Source: Nemertoderma westbladi (lineage: Eukaryota; Xenacoelomorpha; Nemertodermatida; Nemertodermatidae). Taken from it: a stretch of DNA of 64,000 nucleotides. The notes beneath the pieces are model-generated. The model had not been told where the DNA came from. It searched no databases and was given only the letters and a program-made list of their open reading frames with translations. The position numbers were made by a program, and so were the translations under genes. Of the stretch, positions 28,341-40,849 are shown one piece after another. The stretch covers positions 1-64,000 of the forward strand of contig JAUCBJ010006897.1 in the NCBI GenBank assembly GCA_032718475.1, given 5' to 3'. Within the stretch, counting starts at the first letter, position 1; every line of letters starts with the position of its first letter.

Positions 28341-31149
28341 TAGGCAGTTCAGCAGTTAGGATGATAATAATATAAATAATAAATAGCCAAAAGGCACCAA
28401 TAAAGATCACAATGAATGCAAAAAATAAAAGTTATAAAGGCGAGGAACTGTATCTATGAGTGACATTTCCAAACACATAGTGTCGGTCCCTACTTGGCTT
28501 GTCAATCAACAAACAGCTGTGCTTGGACTGTCGACGCCTACTTGGCTTGTCAATCAACAAACGTTGATTTGAACGAATTTCGTCTATTTGAACGTCAAAA
28601 TTAGTCATATGGCTTAGGGAAAAAATCACGACAAAGGTGAGGAAAGCAACATTTTCTCACTATAAATGTAAATTTTTAGGTAGAATCCATTTCGAAGGGT
28701 ATCCAAAGCTGTAGTTGAGTGGATGACATTGATATCGATGGTTTGAGTGAACTTAAAATTATAATTTTTTCTTACAGTAAACATTTTTTTTGTAATAACG
28801 TACAAACAACATGGACTTACGAATTAAAACTTTTTTTATATTTAACTCGTAGATGATATTGCCAAACTGTGAGAAGTATTTGAAGTACGACATTAAAACA
28901 CTTCCATTCACAGTCAAATCTTGATATTATTTCTTAAAACTTGTAACATTACGTTGTTCAATCTATTATTGATAAATTTCATTAACAAACATTTTTATTT
29001 TTATAAATAATGAAGACTTTCCTGTTTAATATTATAAAATACATTCGATGTAAAGAACAACATCAACGAAATTAGAAACTTCTATCATGAACATGGAAAA
29101 TGTTAAGTAAAAAGTCAATCTTTCACATAGTAACTATATTATAGAAATGTTACAGCCACTGTAAATACGTTACATGTATTATTTATCAAATAAGAACACC
29201 ACCATGCACTTGAATGTTATTGTATTATTTCAGTAGTTATTACCGTGCCAAGTGGTTTTATGTTCTAGAATAAATATTTGACCTTTTGACAGCAAGATGG
29301 TAGCTAGTAATTTTGTGATATTGGTACAAGTATTATGTATAACCAGTACTAGTACAGTATGTATGTATACAGCAAATTTGTGTTAATTTATTGTGTTTTA
29401 TGCCATTTTATTATGTTGTAGAACATTGGTGATTGTTCTAGAACCTTAGTAGAAATTTATTAATGGTAGCTCGTTTTTTTTACTAGCTACTATTTTTTTG
29501 AAAATTAAAAAATATAATATTGTTTTATAGTGTTTTTTTTGGATATTGGTGAATGTTCTAGAACCTTAATAGATATTTTTTTATGGTAGCTAGTGTGTTT
29601 TTTTAATAGCTAGTATTTTTTGAAAAAAAAATGATAGATATTTCTATCTTTTCTAGAATTTTCTAGATATTTTATCTAGAAAGAGTTCTATCTAGATTTA
29701 TTATCACGATGTGAGGTTAATTGAGTAACATCGGTTTCTGGTAGTTGTCTAAATAAAACGGCTAGAGTATGTTCGGGTGAGAAGTCGTCAACATTTTCGT
29801 TCGCTCCATTTCTAAGTATATCTAAGAGTTCAGTAGATTTGGGCTTCTTAGCATAATATGTCTGGCAGGTAGTTCAGGGTGGTAATGTATACGAAATTAG
29901 AAATGTAGTGGAGAAACTTAGAAGAAAACCTCGCCAGTTAACATTTTGGGAACTAAATTTTGACACAATTTCCGATAATATAGAACAATTTGTTACAATT
30001 GTACTAGCTAACCAAACAATTATTGGTTCTTGAGTCTTATAACTGATTGCTAACTTGATTGCTTATAACTGATAGACTGTTCGCAAACGTTGGAATATAT
30101 TGTCATAATGATATATTTCATTGTCTTATATATGTAAATGATTTATTGTTCTGCTCATGCAGTATTATTTTTATTACTTGTATTTAAATATTTTTTTAGA
30201 AATATTATTTCACTTCCTTGCTATATTCAGACATCCAAGTCTTGGCGTACACATGGGATTTATTTCATAATTTTGTATATCCTTTTGGTTTCTGGTTGTG
30301 GTCCAAGTTGTTATACATATCGCAACTGTTGCTAATAAATCCAACAAAGGGTGGTGCCGTCAATTAATTACTTACAAAATATACCAGTAAAAATATTCAT
30401 AAAACCTTTTTTTTTATGCTGATATTACAAATTTAGCCTTTCTCATTTCAATGTTACTGGATGTGTGGAGGGGTCGTGTTTTTAGTACTGTATGTAACAT
30501 ATGTTAGATATATCAATAACCAAACATATTAACCCGAAAATAATGAACTGCAATTAATAGGCTAGAGAATAATGCCTGATTTTGTAAGGAATTTATTCTG
30601 CATATTATATGAGGTAGTCTCCCCTATGTCCCATCCACACTCGTGTTGATGGGTCATAGGGGCTATTAAAGTGCACATGATGAAGACATTCTGATAGACT
30701 CCTCCCCTCCCCACCCTGTATATCTTTTTTTTAGTGAGAGATTGTGGTGAACCTTTAAGAAAGCCAGGAAGATGCCAAATTAATAATAATTTTCAGTCGT
30801 TTAAATGTCGTACATTACAATTTACAACAAATAACTTTGACTTACAATAGGAATAGCCTGGGATTAGTTTTTAAATACAGTGTTTCACATTTGTTGATAT
30901 CAATAATTTCAAAATGCCATGAAAGTAAGAAAATTTATTGTACGGATATTGAAATATGCAATGTTGCATGTACATAATATATTTTAAATATCTATATCTA
31001 ATAATTTCTCTATTGAAACTAATTAAAGTTTATCGAATGAATTCAGCATATCCTTGGTCATCGAATTGGCGGTATCATGTACATACTTATCTCTATAACG
31101 ACTATTTTGATTATCTGAATCTCAATGTTATGTTACAAAGTGTGAGAGG
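28341..31149. other. AT-rich intergenic DNA, no gene seen
   Basis: Contains a local duplication of GCCTACTTGGCTTGTCAATC-like sequence at 28490-28560, paired TTCTAGAACCTTA words near 29440 and 29560, and a TCTAGA-rich palindromic patch at 29650-29700. Nothing credible is coded. Confidence 0.5.
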
Positions 31150-31179
31150 GTGGTACTGTAACATTTGTTACAGTACCAC
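31150..31179. repeat. Perfect 13-bp hairpin
   Basis: GTGGTACTGTAAC (31150-31162), loop ATTT, then GTTACAGTACCAC (31167-31179). A partial third arm ACAGTACCACC follows at 31201-31211. It may be the end of a short foldback element. Confidence 0.85.
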
Positions 31180-31199
31180 TCTTTTACAGACTTAGTTTT

Positions 31200-31500
31200 T
31201 ACAGTACCACCCAGTTTACAAAATATTTAATATTTTTTTTGTATTTTGGCACGCATTTTCAATTTTTTTTGGGTTTACAATATATTTTATATTTTTTTTT
31301 GTATTTCGGAACGCATTTTATATTTTTTTGGGTTTACAAAATATTTAATATATTTTTTTTGTATTTCGGCACGCATTGTCTACTTTTTTTGGTTTACAAT
31401 ATATTTTATATTTTTTTTTGTTTTTTCGAAAGTATTTTATATATTTATATTTTATATAATTTTTTGAGGTTAACAAAATGTATTGATTTTTTAGTATTTT
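31200..31500 (+). repeat. AT-rich ~62-bp tandem repeat
   Basis: Units contain TTTGTATTTCGGAACGCATT and TTGGGTTTACAAAATATTTA, four to five copies. The hydrophobic frames across it (FWVYNIFYIFF) are artefacts. Confidence 0.8.
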
Positions 31501-32784
31501 TTCCTGATATATATATATATAATTAAAAAAATAGGACAGGGGCTAATGTATGTATACTAGTAAAAGTACTTAACGTAACATAAAAACAAACAATAAATCT
31601 TATATCTCCTCTTATATCTTCCTCTCTTCAATAAACTCATTTACTTTATTGGGCTCTGACGGCCATATATAGGATATATGGGCGTCAGCCTCTGGTGAAA
31701 TAGTTGACTCGCCATCCGCCTGTGTGATGGTACCACACTTAAACCATCCTACTACCGACCAACCACATTCTCTGTTGACCCTTTCTGAAATATCTTTCAC
31801 TGCATCCTTCAAGGCTGGAACCCCGAAATTTCCCAAAGGTAAAGCCAGCCTTGAAGGATTAATAAAAAGTTTTGAAAGATGGAACGAGAATAGCCGGTCC
31901 TCGGCTTCCGGAAATCCTGGAATATCTGGATTTACAAACATTCCAGCACACCAGTTGGTCTGCTGACACACCAGAACGCCTGGTCTTATAATAACAGGCA
32001 CATACTGCCTCCTTAGTGCTGGCACGTTTGTCACAAAGCAGCCCACTACACCTCTCCCCTACAACACACACCCCGGAGATACTGACTTTCACACCCTTGT
32101 AACTAAACATATGAGTGTCAGTATCGCCAGGGTATTTGTTGTAGGGGACGTAGGGAACTTCGTAAGCTGGGCCAGGGGTTAGTTCAATAGGGGATCCTGT
32201 ATGTATTATTGGATTGGCCGAGTCGTTGCTCATGTATTTACAGTTAAAATATGGGGCAGAAATTGATACTCGTGCTCCAACGTATAGGTCACTTGTAAGT
32301 AGTTTCACGGTTGACTCTTCGGAGTGGCCCTGTGTTTGAGTTAATATATAACATGTCATGGCACTGTTAATATCACCAATACATAAGAGCCGGTCATATC
32401 GTCGGTAATTCGACAAAACCCCCTAAGTCGATTTTTGTAGTTTTGAGAAAAACGAAAAAAACTGAATATTTTAAGAAATCTTGAGTAATGCGATCTAATT
32501 TTTGACTAAATATAATCTAAAATAGCGTATAATTTGTTTGGGCACATATTTTTAGAGGTAGATCGCATTTTAGACCATTTAATTTGATATCTGTTGTTTT
32601 GCCAGATTGTGAAACAAAATAGTTAGGTTAGAACATACAATTAAGGGGGGTTATCTTTAGCATCTGGGGTTTTATCAGATACAGTCTGGCCCATTAAATG
32701 ACTTATTAGTGGGTCTAAGGGTTCAATAAAGCAAAGCTCTTATATTAGAAACACTGTAATATTACCATTATTTTTATAATTACT

Positions 32785-33255
32785 ACTTCTATCAGCATGC
32801 TGCATTGCAACTGCATTATTATGTATTACATACTGTATATATTACATCACATCTCCCTACCACCCATGACATTTGCTAGATCATCCGCATCTTCAAGGCC
32901 AGTGTTTAGATACGCCTCTAACAGGCGTCCCAAGAAAGGCATGGGCTGTCCACCATGTTTATTTATTCGCCAAAGCACAATATTATGCACTGGCTGGTAC
33001 TCACGGCGAAAGCAATGTCCTGCAAAGCGGAGGCGGTTCAGGTCAAGTGTCAAGCTAAGGAAGACTAATGGATGTTTCCTCCAATGTTGTATAGAGTCTG
33101 ATTGGAGATGTGTTCATTATACTTGACACAATAAACCCGGCACATCATTCTTGTGAAAGTGCCATCCAGAGATTTGTAATCCTCTGCAGTTAGAAGCCAG
33201 CACACACTCCCATATACGAGTACTGGTTCTACTGCTGCTCTAAAGGGAATCGAAC
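32785..33255 (-). mobile_element. LINE 3' fragment
   Basis: Same LINE family as 16682-17162: reversed CATGCTGCATTGCA end, RLRFAGHCFRREYQPVHNIV and the LANVMG segment. It is 5'-truncated and frameshifted. Confidence 0.8.
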
Positions 33256-33362
33256 CTTTAGATTCCGTTTTATTCCACGGGACAGCCCAGACTCCCTATT
33301 TTTATAACTGTCTAACTGTCTACTTTATAACTTCTAAAACAGATAAATCTCGATTCGTCATT

Positions 33363-33430
33363 GCTTCACCGTGAACATCTCCTCAGCTACACTCACTAAC
33401 TGATTGAACATCTCCAGCTAAACTCCATAA
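33363..33430 (-). repeat. Two units of the 30-bp minisatellite
   Basis: TTGAACATCTCC AGCTA-type units, the same as in 34741-35215. They are separated from the main array by the LINE copy, which appears to have inserted into it. Confidence 0.6.
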
Positions 33431-34720
33431 TCGGCCTGCTGCATTGAAACTGGTCATTGAGATGCTGGCCTAAGAAAAATATTTTGCTACCACCATGCAA
33501 TCCGCAATTGACAAGCCCAATCCAGGGGATTAAGCATTAGCATAATTAATTTGAGAATTAAGAATGCTATGCCGGCTTATCTACGAAGATTCATCGCCAC
33601 AAACTCCCTATCCCCCATGACTTTCGCGAGACTATTCGCAACTACCAAGCCAGTGTCCTTTAAGAGGCGTCTCACAAAAGTCATGTGCTGTCCACCATGC
33701 TTATTTTCTCCATGGGGCTTCCAAAGCACAAGATTATGCACAGGCTGGTCCTCACTGCGAAAACAATCTCCTGCAAAGCGGAGTGTTCAAGTGTCAAGCT
33801 TGGGGAAACCAATGAGACACCTCCAATGTTATATAGTGTCTGGTTGGAGATGTGTGCATTGTACATGACACAATGAACCCGGCGTAGCATTCATGTGAAT
33901 GTGCCATCCAGAGATTTGGTGTCCTCAGCAGTTATAGCTCAGCCTGGACTCCCATAGAGGAGTACTGGAACTACTGCTGCTCTAAATCATTGGACCTTAA
34001 GTTTCCCATTAATTCTTGGTGACTTTCAAATCCTGGAAAGCCTATTCAAGGCTGCCCATGCCTTTCCCTTACGTATTCGAAGGTCCTCACCTGACTTCCG
34101 GATCCATGAGCCCAGGTAACAGAAGTCTTCCACTTGCTCAAGCATACCATCCTTTGAGCTTATGCTCATCCGGTCAGAGACTTGCTGAGGACTTTCAAAG
34201 TTAACTGTCAATTTTCTAATGAGCTGAGGAGCTGTTCGGTTCCTTCTAGTGATTATGAGAGTACTCCTAAGTCATCAGCAAAGTCTAGATCAGTGAGGTA
34301 CTTGGCAGGATTTCCCCGACTTCTGGAGCCAGTAGGTGGAGTTACCATCACCCCATCACCATTATGATGATCTAAGGACATTAGTAGAACATAGTCAACC
34401 ACAATTATGAACAAGAATGGCGCAAGTGTGTCTCCTTGGAGGACTCCCCATAACATGTCGAATGGTTCTGTGTCACCGTCAACAGTAGCAGCAATAGCAA
34501 AAATAGTAAAAATGTCTTCGAACCAACCATCTTACTAATCTGATTGCTGCAATAATTCCATCAGGAATCCCACATAATGAAAGTATGCTAAACATACGTG
34601 AGCGAGAGTCTGAATCAAAGGGCTTGACGAAGTCAACAAAGCTAACAGCCAGATGTCTGTCTTTCTTTTTTGACAACTCTTCAATTATCCTTCAAAGTGA
34701 AAAAATGGGCTCACATGGTC
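33430..34720 (-). pseudogene. LINE copy with degenerate reverse transcriptase
   Basis: Reading on the minus strand: motif A region LAVSFVDFVKPFDS (about 34640) and IPDGIIAAIRLVR. A short repeat insertion near 34490 breaks the frame. Then come VLQGDTLAPFLFIIVVDY, the catalytic box as LDFADDLGVLS (34253-34285), EDFCYLGSWIRKS (about 34115) and the C-terminal YNAHISNQTLYNIGGVSLV (about 33840). The order matches a non-LTR ORF2 from RT to the C-terminus. Several frameshifts make it non-functional. Confidence 0.85.
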
Positions 34721-34740
34721 CCACGACATTTATACGGAAC

Positions 34741-35215
34741 CCAAATCATCTCCAGCTACACTCACAACTGATTGAACATTGTCAGTTACATTCACTACCG
34801 GTTGAACATCTCCAGCTATACTCACTACCGGTTGAACATCTCCCGCTACATACACTACCGGTTGAACATATCCAGTTACACTCACTACCAGTTGAAAATC
34901 TTCAGTTACACTCAGTACAGGTTGAACATCTTCAGTTACACTCAATAGCGGTTGAACATCTCTAGCTACACTCACTACCGGTTGAACATCTCCAGTTCCT
35001 CTCACTACCAGTTGAACATCTTCAGTTACACTCACTACCGGTTGAACATCTCCAGCTACTCTCACTACCGGTTGAACATCTTCAGTTACACTCACTACCA
35101 GTTAAAAATCTCCAGTTACACTTAGTACTGGTTAAACATCTTCAGCTGCACTCACTAGTGGTTGAACATCTTCAGCTACACTCACTACTGGTTGAACATC
35201 TTCAGCTACACTCAC
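34741..35215 (-). repeat. 30-bp minisatellite
   Basis: About 15 units of CTCACTACCGGTTGAACATC plus TTCAGTTACA. Since 30 is a multiple of three, a spurious frame VSVTEDVQPV persists through it. Confidence 0.9.
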
Positions 35216-35289
35216 CTAGAGTATATCTACAGTTATATAAAGTAACTTGTAAATGGACCAGTAGACTTGTAAATAATCTTGTACTGAAG

Positions 35290-35499
35290 TACGCAGTCTC
35301 ATGGAGTGAATACGCATAGTGGACAGCCCATGACTTTCTTGAGGCGCATCTCAAAGGACACTGGCCTTGAAGATGCGGATGATCTAGCAAATGTCATGGG
35401 TAATAGGGATTTGTGGCGTTGCAATTTTGTGGACATGCCGGCACAGCATTCTTAAAATGCACCTGCAATGAAGCGTGCCGATCCTAGTAGTAGTAGTGT
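35290..35499 (+). mobile_element. LINE 3' fragment, plus strand
   Basis: Encodes the terminal TGLEDADDLANVMGNRDLWR region and CRHSIL-like end. It is followed by CCGATCCTAGTAGTAGTAGT, the family's TAG-repeat tail. Strongly 5'-truncated. Confidence 0.8.
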
Positions 35500-36248
35500 A
35501 AATTGACCCCCCTCCCCAGATTTTCACCAAAGGTTAAAATAAGCATTTCAAATTTTCAGCTATTTAAAAATACTGTTAGGTGTTGAGTAGGCAACCTATT
35601 CATTTAATACTAATACCGTAGACCTACTTCAAAACTCACTCTATTAATTAATTCAAAGCCAAATATCCTATCATATTGTGGCAAACGGGCATTTTGGGGG
35701 TTTTATCAGAACGAATTATTAAAAGTCCCTCTGATATTTAACTAATAAGAAACCCCCTAATATCTAATTTAAGGGGTTTTATCAGAAATTAAATCCCATA
35801 TTGAAGGTGCTTAAACAGAGTTTTTTCCTACTTAGGGGGTTTTATCAGATCAAGCGATATTTAGACGGGATCTTATTTTGCGTTTTTCTCCGTTAATAAC
35901 GCTGTTTTAACTTCTGGGCTTTTGTCAGAAGGTGGATATCAATCTAAGGTACCAGAATCACCAAAAACCTGAAAATGGCCAAAAATCGACTTAAGGGGTT
36001 TTACCAGATTACCCACGATATGGCGTCTCAACTAAGCTCCGTTTCGACCCCCCCTTCTTAGTGATATACGCCATCTTATCTTTCCCACACTTCTTTACGC
36101 TAAGTATCCGACCACGCATCTCCTTGTCATCCATTCCCAGCTTGAATCCAGGAGACATTATCTCCATCAGTGAAACTATCTTGAGAGCTGCTTCCATCCT
36201 GTAAATTTATAAATTAAGTATAATAGAACAAATAATGTAAACAAAATG

Positions 36249-38711
36249 TTAGGTTAGTAAAAAATTCAGGTTAGTAAAGGAGCAGGTTACAGAGGCATGT
36301 AGATAGAACCAAAACAATAAACTGTAGTTAACATTTGTTACTACAAGATTATGCAGGTTAGTAAAGGAGCAGGTTACAGAGGCATGTAGATAGAAACAAA
36401 ACAATAAACTGTAGTTAATATGTGTTACTACAAGATTATGCAGGTTAGTAAAGGAGCAGGTTACAGAGGCATGTAGATGGAACCAAAACAATAAATCATA
36501 GTTAACATGTGTTACTACAAGATTATGCAGGTTAGTAAAGGAGCAGGTTACAGAGGCATGTAGATAGAAACAAAACAATAAACTATAGTTAACATGTGTC
36601 ACTACAAGATTATGCAGGTTAGTAAAGGAGCAGGTTACAGAGGCATGTAGATAGAACCAAAACAATAAACAAAAGTTAACATGTGTGACTACAAGATTAT
36701 GCCGGTTAGTAAAGGAGCAGTTTACAGAGGCATGTAGATAGAACCAAAACTATAAACTATAGTTAACATGTGTTACTAAAAGATTATGAAGGTTAGTAAA
36801 GGAGCAGGTTACAAAGGCATGTAGATAGAACCAAAACAATAAACAATAGTTAACATGTGTTATTACAAGATTATGCAGGTTAGCAATGGAGCAGCTTACA
36901 GAGGCATGTCGATAGAACCAAAACAATAAACTATAGTTAAAATGTGTTACTACAAGATTATGCAGGTTAGTAAAGGAGTAGGTTACAGAGGCATGTAGAT
37001 AGAACCAAAACAATAAACTATAGTTAACATGTGTTACTACATGATTATGCAGGTTAGTAAAGGATTAGGTTACATAGGCATGTTGATAGAACCAAAATAA
37101 TAAACGACAGTTTAACATGTGTTACAAGAATATGCAGGTTAGTAATGGAGCAGGTTACAGAGGCATGTAGATAGAACCAAAACAATAAACTATAGTTAAC
37201 ATGTGTTACTACAAGATTATGCAGGTTAGTAAAGGAGTAGGTTACATAGGCATGTAGATAGATCCAAAACAGTAAACGATAGTTAACACATGTTACAAGA
37301 TTATGCAGGTTAGTAAAGGAGTAGGTTACAGAGGCAGGTAGATAGAACCAAAACAATAAACAATAGTTAACATGTGTTATTACAAGATTATGCAGGTTAG
37401 TAAAGGAGCAGGTTACAGATGCATGTAGATAGAACCAAATCAATAAACTATAGTTAACATGTGTTATTACAAGATTATGCAGGTTAGTAACGGAGCAGGT
37501 TACAGAGGCATGTAGATAGAACCAAATCAATAAACTATAGTTAACATGTGTTATTACAAGATTATACAGGTTAGTAAAGGAGCAGGTTACAGAGGCATGT
37601 AGATAGAACCAAAACAATAAACTATAGTTAATATGTGCGACTACAAGATTATGCAGGTTAGTAAAGGAGCAGGTTACAGAGGCATGTAGATAGAACCAAA
37701 ACAATAAACTATAGTTAACATGTGTTACTAAAAGATTACGCAGGTTAGTAAAGGAGCAGGTTACATAGGCATGTAGATAGAACCAAAACAATAAACTATA
37801 GTTAATATGTGTTACTACAAGATTATGCAAATTAGTAAAGGAGCAGGTTACATAGGCGTGTAGATAGAACCAAATCAATAAACTATAGTTAACATGTGTT
37901 ACTACAAGATTATGCAGGTTAGTAAAGGAGCAGATTACAGAGGCATGTAGATAGAACCAAAACAATAAACTATAGTTAACATGTGTTACTACAAGATTAT
38001 GCCAGTTAGTAAAGGAGCAGTTTACAGAGGCATGTAGCCAGAACCAAAACTATAAACTATAGTTAACATGTGTTACTAAAAGATTATGAAGGTTAGTAAA
38101 GGAGCAGGTTACAGAGGCATGTAGATAGAACCAAAACAATAAACAATAGTTAACATGTGTTATTACAAGATTATGCAGGTTAGTAATGGAGCAGGTTACA
38201 GAGGCATGTCGATAGAACCAAAACAATAAACTATAGTTAAAATGTGTTACTACAAGATTATGCAGGTTAGTAAAGGAGTAGGTTACAGAGGCATGTAGAT
38301 AGAACCAAAACAATAAACTATAGCTAACATGTGTTACTACATGATTATGCAGGTTGGTAAAGGATTAGGTTACATAGGCATGTTGATAGAACCAAAATAA
38401 TAAACGACAGTTTAACATGTGTTACAAGAATATGCAGGTTAGTAATGGAGCAGGTTACAGAGGCATGTAGATAGAACCAAAACAATAAACTATAGTTAAC
38501 ATGTGTTACTACAAGATTATGCAGGTTAGTAAAGGAGTAGGTTGCATAGGCATGTAGATAGATCCAAAACAGTAAACGATAGTTAACACATGTTACAAGA
38601 TTATGCAGGTTAGTAAAGGAGTAGGTTACAGAGGCAGTTAGATAGAACCAAAACAATAAACAATAGTTAACATGTGTTATTACAAGATTATGCAGGTTAG
38701 TAAAGGAGCAG
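36249..38711 (-). repeat. 87-bp satellite array
   Basis: About 28 units of GGTTAGTAAAGGAGCAGGTTACAGAGGC... with period 87. As 87 is 3 x 29, one minus-strand frame stays open over long runs (FYLHASVTCSFTNLHNLVV), up to 303 codons; these are not genes. A higher-order period of 1300 bp is visible: a variant block near 37039 recurs at 38339 with the same private changes (ACATGATTATGCAGG, GGATTAGGTTACATAGGC). Confidence 0.95.
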
Positions 38712-38879
38712 TATTTGTTCCAGCTGTTCCCTGTCTCTTATTATACCTAACTGATGTGGTCAATGTCGCCTAGAGGTTTTTCGTGCGACTTTTCAATGTA
38801 CTAAATTAGGTATTCATGGGCTCGCTGGTTGGCATGAGTATATAGCATCATGGCTGATTGAGTTATTGAATGTTGTAAT

Positions 38880-40437
38880 TCAGGAGAATCTACAGCAGCT
38901 GATAGTAGCTTTTGCACCTGCTTCCAAATAGGTGCAACTCCTGGATGCGTATCCATGTCGATAGTATGTGTACACAAATATGTTGGAGGACCTTTTTGTT
39001 AGCAAGAACATTCGATAATTCCAACACATTTCTATCACTATCAGTTTTATCAAAATTAAGTCGGCATTTGGCTTTGATGTTTGGAATGGTGGAGGACTTG
39101 CTAACAAGGGCACCGAGCCCTCGTTTCATAACATATCTCAAGTCCATGTATTGTAAATTGCAGTTCATCAGGGCATTGAATACAAAGACAAGGTAATTTG
39201 GATCAGTAGATGTAAGTGAATGGCCACTTAGCAGGCCACCCACCAAGGGTGCGGTTCGGGTGATTCTTCCGGTATTACATTACTTTCACTATCTAACAAG
39301 TGATCTGTAGCTTCTGTTGGAGGTCTGGGAGTTACAAGAACATTCAATGATGACATTTGATCCCAATGTCTAGTACACATAGCCGCTGTACATTCCCCTC
39401 TCTGGGCATCTATGAGTTGACTTTTTATTACAAAGTGCATTTGTCAGCAACGAAGTACAGCAAAGGTAGCCTGAACCACGGAAATATTTCGTTAGGGGAT
39501 ACAAATGTTTTTGGCACTTTGTTTGGATTTCCTCCCATGTACTTACTGTAGGTAATCATCCTGCACCTTTGATTGTATATTGGTGATGGATTTACAATAT
39601 ATAGTAAGCGTCCACTTTCTATTTATCAACACAGTATCTGCGTGAGTAGCTCTCTGCGGGATTATAGATTATAGGGCGTCGGTGTTATAGAATGGTTGAA
39701 GGAATCGGCGAAATACTTCTGTATGCATCCGCCCTTCCTCATAAACTGTATGTCCCTCTCCGAGACGTAATGGGTGTCGCTTTAGAGTCCTAGACACTAT
39801 ATCGCCATCGGTGATGAAACCGATGATTCTATAGATGATTCACCTTCAATGGGTGAATGGACCTGTACATCCGTAAACAGTGGACCAGGGGTGGCTTCAA
39901 TGGTGCCTCGATCCTCCAACAATGATATGAGTCTTTCATACGTTTTGTCATTGAATATGGTTGATGATGACTTGGTGACCCTTCAGGACAGATAATTCCG
40001 ACAGGACAAACAGGGACTGAATCGAACTAAACAATGTTTTGTTTTGGTTCAAAAATGAGTCTAGTCTATATCTCCATCCCCAAATGATTGTTGAGTATTT
40101 GCTGAATATTTCAGCATCCTAGTTACCGTCATGTAACTGAGTAACACACTACATTCTCCAAAGTTGCTAGTTTACCATTATATTTGGAGTGTATAGAAGA
40201 TAATATAAGTTCATATAATTTGACAGCAATAGTTTTAGATCTTTTCGTTTTAGAGGTCGTCAAATCTTTATTGTCCACACCAGTCAGGTCATACAAAAAA
40301 TCCCGCACTTCACCTTCCCGAATCACCTTGTCTGGATCATATTCCAACAAATCATTTAAATCATAGCGCGATCTGTTCAACTGGGTGGCACAAATTTCTC
40401 GCAGCTTGCTTCCTGGTGATTTAGATCCAGCAGCCAC
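38880..40437 (-). pseudogene. Decayed gene of unknown family
   Basis: The minus-strand pieces in order are: MAAGSKSPGSKLREICATQL with VREGEVRDFLYDLTGVDNKD-like sequence (40437-40129), then MHFVIKSQLIDAQRGECTAA (39440-39228). The latter overlaps a frame-shifted LLSGHSLTSTDPNYLVFVFN (39246-38890) that ends in KKVLQHICVHILSTW. The acidic and hydrophobic pattern is protein-like, and the frames overlap as if by single-base indels. No domain was recognised. It may be a transposon-derived gene. Confidence 0.4.
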
Positions 40438-40606
40438 GGTATTATTACAGGTGGTGACTGGAGGGGATTGTGATACAGTAGAAAATATGCTATCAACGAA
40501 ATTACAGAAACAAGATCAACAAGATCTTGTAGATCCCTTCTTTATCATTTAATTTAATCTAATCACACCAATAGTTTAGGCACATATTAGGCCAATTTTA
40601 GCCAAT

Positions 40607-40846
40607 TTGTTGGATAATCTACATATTCAAATTGTACAGGCACAAAGTAAAGGAAATTTCTTAATATTGGGTGATTTAAACGGACAAATGGGAACAAGGA
40701 AGACGACACCGCATATAAGTCACAACATTATTGGGCAATACAATCTGACAGATATCAACCAAAATGGAAAAATACTGCTGGACTTCTACCAGGCTTCCAA
40801 TATAGCCATAGCATGCTGTTTTCATTATTTGATTGTGGGGCTCTAA
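40607..40846 (+). pseudogene. LINE endonuclease (EEP) fragment
   Basis: SKGNFLILGDLNGQMGTR contains the GDLN motif of APE-like endonuclease/exonuclease/phosphatase domains in non-LTR retrotransposons, and GKILLDFYQASNIAI is the next conserved helix. The rest of the domain and the RT are absent, so it is an isolated fragment. Confidence 0.75.
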
Positions 40847-40849
40847 ATT

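Larger units (their letters stand above)
32400..36017. mobile_element. 3.6 kb DNA element with ATAT duplication
   Basis: The left end CGTCGGTAATTCGACAAAAC mirrors the right end (reverse complement CGTGGGTAATCTGGTAAAAC), and the pairing continues through CCCCyTAAGTCGATTTTTG. ATAT is present at 32396-32399 and 36018-36021. GGGGTTTTATCAGA-like words repeat near both ends (about 32666, and 35698, 35770, 35837, 35915 and 35995). No own transposase was found; the interior is filled by LINE fragments and a minisatellite. The superfamily is unassigned. Confidence 0.8.
31612..36197 (-). pseudogene. Unknown gene split by a 3.6 kb element
   Basis: An exon with acceptor TTTACAG-G opens at the ATG at 36197 (MEAALKIVSLMEIMSPGFKL) and reads 60 codons to ...ETPY at the ATAT duplication. 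Removing 32400-36017 and one ATAT continues exactly in frame at 32395 (DRLLCIGDINSAMTCYILTQ). A one-base frameshift near 32045 shifts to the frame CFVTNVPALRRQYVPVIIRP, which runs to a stop at 31612. The joined product would be about 320 residues, with no signal peptide or membrane helix evident. I do not recognise the family. The exact frame fit shows it was an intact coding exon when the element landed. Confidence 0.65.

Noticed and set aside
34270-34285. A second hammerhead core (TCATCAG on the plus strand)
   Set aside because: No partner TTTC with a stem II between, and it lies inside LINE coding sequence.
34730-35095. 121-codon VSVTEDVQPV repeat protein
   Set aside because: Product of a 30-bp minisatellite within a transposon; no start context or neighbouring exon.
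32400-36017. The LINE RT at 33430-34720 as the transposase gene of the ATAT element
   Set aside because: It belongs to a LINE family present elsewhere in the window with its own 3' end, so it is a later insertion.
37054-37965. 303-codon gene for a repetitive membrane protein
   Set aside because: It is one frame of an 87-bp satellite whose length is a multiple of three; the units vary without respect for codons.
36249-38711. CRISPR-like array
   Set aside because: Units are contiguous without unique spacers, and the context is animal satellite DNA.
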